Part shown: positions 25,791-35,300 of the stretch, one piece after another
Numbering within the stretch: the first letter of the stretch is position 1
Layout: the number at the start of each line of letters is the position of its first letter
NCBI GenBank assembly: GCA_025462865.1
Contig: JAOAPI010000069.1
Coordinates: 1-50,722, forward strand
From: Candidatus Sulfotelmatobacter sp.
GTDB lineage: Bacteria > Acidobacteriota > Terriglobia > Terriglobales > Acidobacteriaceae
DNA: 50,722 nucleotides
Direction: 5' to 3'
Translations under genes and position numbers: made by a program
The notes under the pieces: generated by a model
Told to the model about the DNA's origin: nothing
Databases searched by the model: none
Seen by the model: only the letters and a program-made list of their open reading frames with translations

Positions 25791-26066
25791 ATGGGCACAC
25801 AACCCAACTACGAAAAGATTAAAGAGATCGCGTCCACTGACGAGAGCTTCAAACTTTTCGTAGTCGAAAAAATAACGGCGCTGGACACCAACATGGACGG
25901 CCTGGTGGGCAACGGGCAGCCCGGCCGTGTGAAGATTCTGGAAGATAAGGTTGAGCAGCACGGAAGATACATCTACGGCGCGATTATCGGTCTGGTTGTC
26001 CTCGAAGGGCTTTTCCACTGGCTGGCTTCAGCGATAACGCCAGTTTTACACGTAGCGGGACGCTAA
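25791..26066 (+). CDS. XhlA-like small membrane protein
   Basis: 91 residues: a helical N-terminus, GNGQPGRVKILEDKVEQHGRY as an amphipathic coiled segment (split as GQPGRVKILEDKVEQH), and one C-terminal membrane helix (YGAIIGLVVLEGLFHWL). This is the architecture of the XhlA/hemolysin-type small phage membrane proteins. In this position it could also be a virion or injection component. AAGG lies upstream of the start. Confidence 0.55.
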   Translation: MGTQPNYEKIKEIASTDESFKLFVVEKITALDTNMDGLVGNGQPGRVKILEDKVEQHGRYIYGAIIGLVVLEGLFHWLASAITPVLHVAGR

Positions 26067-26498
26067 ATGAAAAATCACATCTTTGTCCGTCCGGTGCGCC
26101 CGGAGGACCGCGAACTGTTTGTGAAGTGGTCGTGCGAGACCAAGAACAATCTTTTTGATCCGGATGTGGTGCGGTATCCGACCACATTTGTGTTTTGCGC
26201 TTTTGACGGCGATGGGCCGCTTGCCTATTGCCCGGTGCAGAGCCCGCTGATGATGGAAGCGCTGGCGATCCGTCCGGGCGCACCACCAGAGAAAGCGGCC
26301 ATGGCGCTGAAGGAACTGACGCAAGCCGTCGTCACCCAGGCGCACGTGAAAGGTTCTGGGGAAGTCTACTTTTTGTGCCGAGACGAAGAAACGATTTTAC
26401 TGGCGAAGCGCCAAGCATTCGAAGAACTGCCGTGGCGCGCCTTCCGCATCAAGCTGAGCGACCTGGAAAAGCCGAAACCGAATGAAAGCCACGTATAA
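26067..26498 (+). CDS. GNAT-fold-like protein
   Basis: 143 residues. The order FVRPVRPEDRELFVKWSCE, DVVRYPTTFVFCAFD, LMMEALAIRPGAPPEKAAMA and VYFLCRDEETILLAKR fits an N-acetyltransferase-like fold, as in the small virion proteins near the ejected proteins of T7-like phages. The AcCoA loop (R/QxxGxA) is not clear, so enzymatic activity is doubtful. It begins immediately after the previous stop and overlaps the next gene by 17 nt. Confidence 0.5.
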   Translation: MKNHIFVRPVRPEDRELFVKWSCETKNNLFDPDVVRYPTTFVFCAFDGDGPLAYCPVQSPLMMEALAIRPGAPPEKAAMALKELTQAVVTQAHVKGSGEVYFLCRDEETILLAKRQAFEELPWRAFRIKLSDLEKPKPNESHV

Positions 26499-27270
26499 GA
26501 TCATTATTGACATGGAGACCCTCGCTCCGGCGACGGTCTGGCACAGCTATTTCGGTCCTGTGGACTGGATGAAGGCAAGCGACGCGGAGACAAATCTATC
26601 CAACCAGCAGGCCGAGTTTTACAAGACGCTGAGTTCAGCCTATAACCAGCAATTTTCGAAGCAGGGTGCGATTCTCCAGAGTCTGACCGACGCGTTCAAG
26701 CCCCTGCTCGATATCAGTTCCCGGATCGCGAATACGTTTTCTCCCATCCTTGCCGCTGGGCCGGGGCAAAAAGGATTCACCCCGGAGGAAGAGTCCGCAA
26801 TCCGGACAAGCGCCACAGACACCAACGCGCAGCAGTTTACCAATGCCAAGATCGCGGTACAGAACGCGAACCAGAGCGGAGGCAACGAGCTTCTGCCCTC
26901 GGGCGCGCAGGCGCAGCTTGAAGCGGATGTAAACACGAAGGCGGCCGTGCAGGAAGCGCAGACGCAGAATCAGATCACGCAACAGAACTACAACCTTGGC
27001 CGACAGAACTTCCTGACCGCGGCGCAGATTTTGGGCGGAGTCTCTTCGCAAGCGACCAACGCCCTGCTGAGCACTTCGGGTCAGATCAATCCGCTTGGCT
27101 ATGCCAGCGGCGTAGATTCTTCGGGTCAAGATGCCTTCGGTTCGGCCAGCGCGATCAACCAGGAGAACAATGCCTGGAAAGGCGTGGTAGGCGGAATCCT
27201 TGGCGGCGCGGTGGAAGGTTTTGCCGGAGGATTCGGTACGGGGGCCGGAAAGAAACTATTTGGATTATAA
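26482..27270 (+). CDS. Internal virion protein candidate
   Basis: 262 residues, Gln/Asn/Ala-rich and helical (NLSNQQAEFYKTLSSAYNQQ; NTKAAVQEAQTQNQITQQ) with a Gly-rich, weakly hydrophobic C-terminus (GVVGGILGGAVEGFAGGFG). This matches ejected proteins of short-tailed phages that form part of the DNA-injection channel. ATG 26482 overlaps the preceding gene; ATG 26512 is an alternative start. Confidence 0.55.
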   Translation: MKATYKIIIDMETLAPATVWHSYFGPVDWMKASDAETNLSNQQAEFYKTLSSAYNQQFSKQGAILQSLTDAFKPLLDISSRIANTFSPILAAGPGQKGFTPEEESAIRTSATDTNAQQFTNAKIAVQNANQSGGNELLPSGAQAQLEADVNTKAAVQEAQTQNQITQQNYNLGRQNFLTAAQILGGVSSQATNALLSTSGQINPLGYASGVDSSGQDAFGSASAINQENNAWKGVVGGILGGAVEGFAGGFGTGAGKKLFGL

Positions 27271-27273
27271 ACC

Positions 27274-27660
27274 ATGAAGAAAATCGAAGCACTGGCAGAC
27301 GCAATCGGCAAATTGAACGGCTGTCCCGTTGACCCTGAGTCAGACGCTTACCGGCTCAGGAATCCTCTACTCATTCCCTCGTGGGCGCTGCTCGGCAAAC
27401 ACGAAACGGACGAAAAAGGGCGACGTATTTTCACGTCGCTGCTGAATGGCTACAAGGCCGGACTTTTCGATCTGCAAATGAAGATTTCCGGCAATAGCCG
27501 AACCAAGGCGGTTAAGCCGCAGAGCCCGCTATCGGCACTGCTTGCCTGCTATAGCATCACGTCTCTCGGTTCCATCGACTATATCCTCTCCTTCCTGCGG
27601 CGCGCCCTGCAAGACAAAGACATCACGGCGGACACGCCCGTTTCCTACTTCGCGGAGTAA
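27274..27660 (+). CDS. Small hypothetical protein among ejected-protein genes
   Basis: 128 residues, globular and helical: LNGCPVDPESDAYRLRNPLL, IFTSLLNGYKAGLFDLQMK, SIDYILSFLRRALQDKD. No catalytic or metal site. Four bases separate it from the previous gene and four from the next. Not recognised. Confidence 0.5.
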   Translation: MKKIEALADAIGKLNGCPVDPESDAYRLRNPLLIPSWALLGKHETDEKGRRIFTSLLNGYKAGLFDLQMKISGNSRTKAVKPQSPLSALLACYSITSLGSIDYILSFLRRALQDKDITADTPVSYFAE

Positions 27661-27664
27661 CTGA

Positions 27665-29344
27665 ATGGCGAATCCAGCGGTAATGGGGCCAACGCCCGAT
27701 CCAGCACGAAATGCAGCCATCCTGCCGATGCCTGCACCCGTAGTTTCCCGCGATAGCGGTGGGGCCGACACAGCCGGAGCAGTTGCTGCTGTTCCAGGCG
27801 CAGTGCAGCCGGCTGCTCCGAATCCAATGGAGTCCCCGCTGCCGACGACGCGTACCGCGCCGGCCGCGGTTACTGGTGCGCCGCCAGCGCCGGATCGCGA
27901 ACGCGCACTTGGGAAAGCGGTCAAGTTTTTGCTTGGCAGCACCACGCAATACAGCGTCGATCCGCAAACCGGAAAGACGGTTGCGACCGACGTTCCGAAC
28001 AAGCCCGGCGATCTCTTCCGGCACATTCTCGCCGGCGCGATTCTGGGCGGAGCGGCCGGAGCCAAGGCGAAGGATTTTACACAAGGGCTGGGCGAAGGCG
28101 CGGGAGCGGAGCAAGAACAGCTTCGAAACAACGATCAAATAAATTTCGCTCGCGCGCAGGAGCAATTCAAAAATCAGCAAGAGGCCCAGCGGACGCAGCG
28201 TGAAGGGAAAGTCCTCGAACGCGAAGATAAGCAACTGGAATTCGAACGCACCAAATTCAATGCCCAAGTCCAGCAGTGGAACAAGGAAGAACTGCTGCAC
28301 GAGGCTGATGCCAACTTCAAGGACCAGGAGATGCTCTTCCACGAGAACGAGCAGTCCCAGAACCTGGAGAAGTGGGCGGTCGAGTCTGGCGGGATTTTGA
28401 CGCCCAATGTTCCGGGAAATGGGCGAGCGGGTAACGGAAAAGATTTGATGAATCTTTTCACCAAAGACCCGAACCGGTTCACTCCGCCTCCGGGTATGTC
28501 GTCATTTATCGTCAAGACCTACGATACCGGCGATTTGAAGTACGACTTCAAAACCAACGGATGGCAGGACAAAGATGGCAAGGCGGTCAACCTCGAAGAC
28601 CGCACGACCTGGAATGTCTACGCCGTCCCGATGAACACGGCCAAGACCCCGATCAAGATCGACGGCAAAACGCTGATGAAGAATTTCAAAAGCGTGGTCG
28701 GTGACTCTCTCCAGGGGGACAAGCAGTATTCGCTGACGCTCAGCGAAGTGCTGGCGCTATCGGCGCAGGAGCGCATGGCCAACCGTCTGCAATTCGACGA
28801 AGCCTTTAAGACCAATCACCAAGCGGTTGCTGCGAAACTCTCGGAATATACCAAGGGCATTGCCGATCTGACACGCGAGGCCACCAACGCGCGCAGCAAT
28901 GGGCAAGACGAAGAGGCTGCACAATTTGACAAACAGATCGCGGACATGCAGCAGGAGTTGGACGATTATCTTTTGGAGAACGCCAACCCGGCGATGCGCG
29001 GCACGTATCGCGACGGCGTGAATAAGGCCACAGGCAATGCCAGCAAGAAAAAGGCGGCGGCCGGGCCTGATGTCACCGCGCTTCAGCAACAGGTAGCGCA
29101 AATGCCTGGCGGATGGGGCAGCGTAAAAGATAACGAGACGGTGATCGCCGACAGCAAGGGAAACCTCTCCGCGATTCCGAAGTCGAAGTTAGATCAGGCA
29201 AAAACCAAGGGATATGTAGAAGTCCCGCGTCCAGCTATTTCCACACCACAAGCCGCGGCGGCGACACCCGTCGCGCAAGCGGCTCCCGCAGCAGAACCCA
29301 CCACACGAACCACAGGAAAGTACGAAGAACCCGCGACTGACTAA
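27665..29344 (+). CDS. Internal virion protein candidate with long coiled coils
   Basis: 559 residues. A Pro/Ala-rich start, a Gly/Ala stretch with membrane-interacting character (HILAGAILGGAAGAKA, about residue 120-135), and long charged coiled coils (NFARAQEQFKNQQEAQRTQ, LEREDKQLEFERTKFNAQ; ATNARSNGQDEEAAQFDKQ). The end is Ala/Pro/Thr-rich. This composition and the next gene's size point to an ejected core protein. No enzymatic domain seen. Confidence 0.55.
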   Translation: MANPAVMGPTPDPARNAAILPMPAPVVSRDSGGADTAGAVAAVPGAVQPAAPNPMESPLPTTRTAPAAVTGAPPAPDRERALGKAVKFLLGSTTQYSVDPQTGKTVATDVPNKPGDLFRHILAGAILGGAAGAKAKDFTQGLGEGAGAEQEQLRNNDQINFARAQEQFKNQQEAQRTQREGKVLEREDKQLEFERTKFNAQVQQWNKEELLHEADANFKDQEMLFHENEQSQNLEKWAVESGGILTPNVPGNGRAGNGKDLMNLFTKDPNRFTPPPGMSSFIVKTYDTGDLKYDFKTNGWQDKDGKAVNLEDRTTWNVYAVPMNTAKTPIKIDGKTLMKNFKSVVGDSLQGDKQYSLTLSEVLALSAQERMANRLQFDEAFKTNHQAVAAKLSEYTKGIADLTREATNARSNGQDEEAAQFDKQIADMQQELDDYLLENANPAMRGTYRDGVNKATGNASKKKAAAGPDVTALQQQVAQMPGGWGSVKDNETVIADSKGNLSAIPKSKLDQAKTKGYVEVPRPAISTPQAAAATPVAQAAPAAEPTTRTTGKYEEPATD

Positions 29345-29358
29345 GCCGTAAGGAAACG

Positions 29359-32300
29359 ATGGCAGAACAAGACGACCTGCAACTGCGCCCATTGGTGTCT
29401 ACCGCTGCTGCTCTTGCGCCTGCGCCAGCAGGTGACGATACCCCTGCGCATCCACTACAAGAAGCCAACGACCTCGGTATGCGCCCGCTCGGCGGAACCT
29501 CGCCCGACCTGGGCGCGCGTTCGCTTGCACCGGAGAAAAGCTGGGCACAGCGCGCCGGCGAGATCGCGGATGACCCGAAGTCGTCGTGGATGGGCAAGGC
29601 TTGGGACATTGCAAACCTGCCGATTTACAACTTCAACAAAGACAATCAGGGCGGTTTTCTTGGCGGCATTCAAGATATAGCCAGCAGCTTTACCAGCCCG
29701 TTCCAACTTTTGCTCACGATTGGAACCATGGGTTCGGGCGGCTTGCTGGAGACGGCTGGCGGAGCAGCGCTGAAGGCGGCCGGGCTCGCAGCCAGCGATG
29801 TAGAAGAAGTTACCAAAGGCGCGCAGATCGTGCAGAAGACGCTTCGTGCCGGCAAGTCCGGGGAAGCAATTGACACCGCGCTTGAGGCCGGAGGTGTCTC
29901 CAAATCCAAACTGAACGCGGCCGAGCAGGTACTGCGAGACGCGAAGCTGAACACGGATTCGCTCTTCCATCACGGGATTGTCTCCTCGGTGATTTCGTCC
30001 GGATTGCGGACAAGCGGTGTGGATATCGCCGCGGCGCAGAAGGTCGGGAAGACCGCGCAAGGGCTCATGGATATCGGCTTTTCGGCTCAGGGGATTTACC
30101 AAGCCGCGCAAGCCAGCCCGCGCGTGCTCGACGCCTTGCGCGAGGGCGATTACGACACGGCCGTTCGGTTGATGACAGTAGCCGGATTCGGCGGCGTGAT
30201 GGGACTGTGGGGAGGCTACGCGCTTTCGCGTGACGCTGGAAACGCCATGGAAGAGGCGGCAGCTAAAGCCGGACTGCGCGTCAAGCTGACCGACGAAAAC
30301 AACAAGATTCGTGGCGTCATTGGAAAATATCAGGGCGACAAAAAGACTTACCAAAATATCGCCGACAACCTAGTCGAGGATCAGCGTGCCCGGTTCAAGA
30401 ATTTGACGCCGGAGGAAAAAGAAGGGCTGACCTATGGATATCAGTCTGGCTTTGACAATGAGCAACTGCTCCACCAACACAACCTGCTGATGGAGAGCGC
30501 CGGCCGTGACGACTTGAAACTGCCGGTTACACCAAATCCCTTCCCTCCGGAAGACCCGCGAACGACTACCGGAAACGGCAATCCTTCGGTTGCCGCAGCG
30601 GCCGACGACTTCAACCGCGCCCGCGGGTATCGCCCGGTTGTCCGAGATTTCATCGATACAGACGGGCGTGCCAAAGATATCGCCGATGCGTATGAAGCGA
30701 TGACCCACGATCCCAAGAATCCAGCGGTCGAGCGCTCCTACAACGCGCTCAAGCGAGACACTGAGGAGCAGTGGGATTTTGCTCAGCGCAAACTAGGCGT
30801 GAAATTTGAGTCGTGGAAAAAAGAGGGACAGCCTTACAAAGACAGCGCGGAGATGATGAAGGATGTCCGCGATAACAAGCACCTCTGGTTCTTCCAGGGC
30901 GGTGACATGCCCGCGGACCACCCGATGGCGGAGGTCGATCCCCGCACGGGGCTGACCTACAACGATATGTTCCGCGCCGTCCACGACTTTTTCGGCCACT
31001 CCGCGGAAGGCTTCGAATTTGGACCTCGGGGGGAAGAGAACGCGTGGAACGTGCATCGGCAAATGTTCTCAGAAGCGTCCGTTCCGGCAATGACCACGGA
31101 GACGCGCGGGCAGAATTCCTGGGTGAATTTCGGAAAGCATTTACGCGATGCTAACGGAAACATTCCGGATAAAGGACAGGACGGATACATACCGGCAACC
31201 AAGCGGCCCTACGCACAGCAAAAGGCCGGATTGCTGCCACCAGAATTCTATAAGCGAACAGATGAACTGCCGTCGTTAACGCCAACCGAAGCGGCGCTGA
31301 AGGATCACTACGTTCCGACCGGAGACGTGGGCTTCCTCGACCGCGCTTTCAATGTCCTCCAGGATCAGGCTAAGGCGGCGCGCGAGCGGATCGAGGCGCG
31401 TAAAACACAGTTTGGCGCGCAGTACGACGTGGGCGGGGCGCTGGCACTCAGCGCGGCGCACGCGCAGGACTACGCCATTTTGGGCGCGGCCAAAATCTGG
31501 GCCGGAGCGCGCAGTTTCCGTAAGTTTTCGGAAGAGATGCTGGCTGAGCACGGCGAGGAATTGCACAAGTATCCGCAGAAGGTTTTGCGCGATCTCTATC
31601 AGCGCTCGAAGAGCATTTTGTGGACGAAGATCGACAACGGCGGACAGCAGTATTTCGTTCAGGCGAAGGACTTGCAGAACTACTTGCAAGCCGGCTCGGG
31701 GATCAAGGATTGGTATAACGATCCCGAGTTCGGCGGCCTAATCAAGAAGCATTTCGGGCCTGACTCCACGATCTTCAAAGGATTTTTTGCGGCCACGGGG
31801 CAAGGCACCGACCTGAAGTCCAATATGACTCAGGCGCTGAAGGCGTATTCCCAGTGGAAGAGCGGAGAGCCATTCTCCGGCGTCGGACTCGGGCGACAAA
31901 ACGTTGAGCGCGTAGCCTCCGGGCTGCCGCTTGAAGGAAAAAAGATTGGCCAGTATGGGCGTGAACTTGGATACAAGGTCCAGGGGAAGGCGTCAAATGC
32001 TCCGGAATTTGACTGGGGGCTCATTCCTCCGAACGTAATCGACCGGCGCATGGTCCAGTTGTTCTTCGGCAAAGATATCCATACCGGCGAAGCAAAAGTT
32101 CCGAATGTGCTGGAGACGAAGTGGATTTCCGCGGCTGTTTCGGAGATTGCTTCGCGAGAAGGGCTCGAACCCAAGCAGGCCCAGGCCATGCTCTGGAAGG
32201 CCGTGGGCGACGTACTGAACGGCGGAGAACACAGTTCGCAAATGCCTGGCGAAGTGCTCCGCAATGCCATTCGTGACGCGATGTCCAAACAGGCGCAGCA

Positions 32301-35300
32301 GCCGCTCTTCGTTCAAGGCGAAGGTGAGCACACGCTACCCGTGCCTTCGGCCGGATTTGCGCCAGGACCGGGCACAGCACAGCGAGGAGACTTTGGGGGC
32401 TACGTAAAGCGTCCGGTTTCCGAACAGGTAGGAAAAGCGCTGGATCGTATCGAAACCGAGACTCGTGCGCGGATCAACAACGCGAAAAAGCAGTATACCG
32501 CCATGCACGACATCGGCGGAGCCGTGGTGCTTTCGGCCGAGCAACTTCGAGACTACGCCATCCTGGGCGGAATCAAGATTTACCGTGGCGCGGCCAGCTT
32601 CGCGAAGTGGTCGCAGGAGATGCTCGACGAACACGGCGACGGATTGCGGCCGTATCTGCGCGATCTTTACGAACAGGCCAAGAATGCCGTTATCGAGGCG
32701 CTGCCAGCCGGGACGCAGAGCCTTTTGCGGGACCGCGAGTGGCAATCGAAAGACATCGTAAACCACATTCGTAGCGGCAAGAACTACGCCATTATGCAAT
32801 CGGAAAATCCGCATAACGGACGGTTAACGCCAGAGGAAAACGCAGTCCGAACAAAGACGCTTCTCGATGACCTGAAAAAGTACGGATACGAAGCCGTACC
32901 GGTAGAAGGAAACACCAAAGACGTACAAGGACAAACTGAACACGCCTTCTTTGTGCCGCACATGCTGCCGGAGGAAGCCGTCCGCTTCGGACGCAAATAT
33001 GGACAGTCTGGAGTCTTGACACGCGAAGGCTTGCACTGGATGAACGACGATCCTTCCAAGGATTACGTCGTGCCTTCCGACAATGCCAGACTGATCGTAG
33101 GAAACGACGCAGCGTCTAAGGATTATTTCTCGGTGCTTTCACCGGAGGGTGAACGCGTGCCCGTTCATGTGCCGCTGGACGACAGCCGGCAACTGCCTCC
33201 GGGCGCGCCGATGAAGCTCTATCACGGCACCAAAGCCCCGGTCAGTTCCATTGAGGAACTGGACGCGACGAAATATGGACAAGCGCATGACGTGGCCGGC
33301 GTGGGAACGTACTTTACCGAAAGCCCACACGACGCCGGACAATACGCCGGCGACACGGGCAAGGTGATTTCCGGGGTGCTGCGTCCAGACACTCGTCTGC
33401 TCGAAGCCACTAACGCGCCGATGCCTGAAGCGATTGCGAATGCAGCCCGGCGTGTATTTGAAAAGATAGTGCGTGACCAGAACCCGAGCCTGAGCGCTCA
33501 GGATGCTTTTGCGAAGTATTCGCGCTCGGGGCGCGATCTCGCGAGTGCGGACCTTACCTACATGGACGTTCTGGACGCGGCGCGCCGCTTTGTGTCGGAA
33601 GAAAAAGGGATCGGCGTACAGGACAAAGCCATGCTCGCGGAATTGAAGCCGCTGCAAGCGATGCTGGCCAAAAACGGATACGACGGGGTGCGCTACTCGA
33701 ATCCGAGCGGAGAGCGCCGCGGGGTGATGGTTCTTCCTTCGGATGTGTCTGGGCGGCCGTTGAACGACCTGCTGAAGCCGGCAGGACCGTGGTCGAGGCT
33801 GACTCCGGAAGAGTCCAAGCTATGGCAGAGCGAAGAGGCGTCACGGCAGGCTCGTTACCACGAACTTGCAGGGCAGGGCCACGTCAAGGCAAATTACAGC
33901 AAAGATGAGGTCGAGAGCGTTCACCGCGCCTACCAGGCGGCCATCGGGGCACGTCCGGAAGTTCGGCGGCTTGGGCGCGAACTGCGCGATCATTTCGGGG
34001 AATGGTTTGAGCACGCGCACGAAAAGGGCGTGATCGGCGACGCCATCAACAATTACATCACGCAGATTTGGGAGAAGGATGCCAACAACGCCGCCTCCAA
34101 TCGCCTCGCGAGCGATTACCGCACTGGAAACTTCCATACAAACGTGAGCATGGCGCGCGAGCGCACGTTCGCGAATGCGTTCGAAGGCCAATTGCTCGGG
34201 CGCAAACTCGCGGCCAAAGACCCGACAGCTATTTTGGGAAATTACGTCAACAAGGTGGGGGAAGCTATAGCCGCCCGAGACGCGATGGATCAACTGCGCG
34301 ATCTCGGGCTGCGGGCCTCGGACGGTCGGCCTGTGGTGGCAATGGCCGGCACGGGGCAGCGCGTGCAAAACGAAGACGGCTCCACTACGGTGATGGTGAA
34401 TCCTAAATCGATCCGAAATATCCGGATTGCGGACAAGGTGACCAAAGGGCTGCAAAAGAGCGGCGATCTCGACCGGATGATCGAGGACGGCAAGATCATC
34501 AAATACGAGACCAAGACTTTTGACGGCAAGTCCAAATCCAGCTACCTGTGGAACACGCACGATTATCGTGCCGTGGATAATTCCGCGTTTCAGGGCTGGA
34601 ACTGGGTGGTACAGGACGAAGAAGGAAACAACGTTCTGGTGAAGTCGGAATTGCGCGTGCATCCCGAGGCGAACGATTATCTGCGCCGGTTTGTGGGCGC
34701 GGAGCCCTCGTTTATTCGCGGGAGCAGGCCACTTTCCGCGTTGATGAAAGCCGGCAGCGAGGCCAAACATTTCCTGCTGTCACTGTCTCCATTCCACATC
34801 GCGCAAGAGGGCTTGCGCGCGGTCATGAGCGGTGTGTCGCCTTTTGGCATCGAGAAGTATGACCTCCAGAACGACAGCCATCTACGCATGGGCGTGGAGG
34901 AGGGGCTGACGCTGGGCAAAGACAACAAGCGCCTGGATGACTACATGGAAGGGCTGCACGGCGGAAGCAAAGTGCTGTCTAAGATTCCTGGCGTGCGCAA
35001 CGTCCAGGAAGGGATCGAACACTTCCTTTTCGACAAGTACATCCCCGGTTTGAAGACGCGCGCGTTTCGCTCGCTTTACGACCGGTACAAGGATTTGAAT
35101 ACCGATGGCAACGGCGTGTGGAAGGAAGGCTGGAATACGCGCCGGGCGGCGCGGGAGGCCGCGGCCGAGGTCAACGAAAGATTTGGGGGCTTGAATTACA
35201 CGCAGATGGGGCGCGCCGTAGGCACGCAGGACTTCATGCGCCTGGCGGCTCTGGCACCGGACTGGCTGGAATCGGAAGTGCGGTTTGCGATGCGACTTTT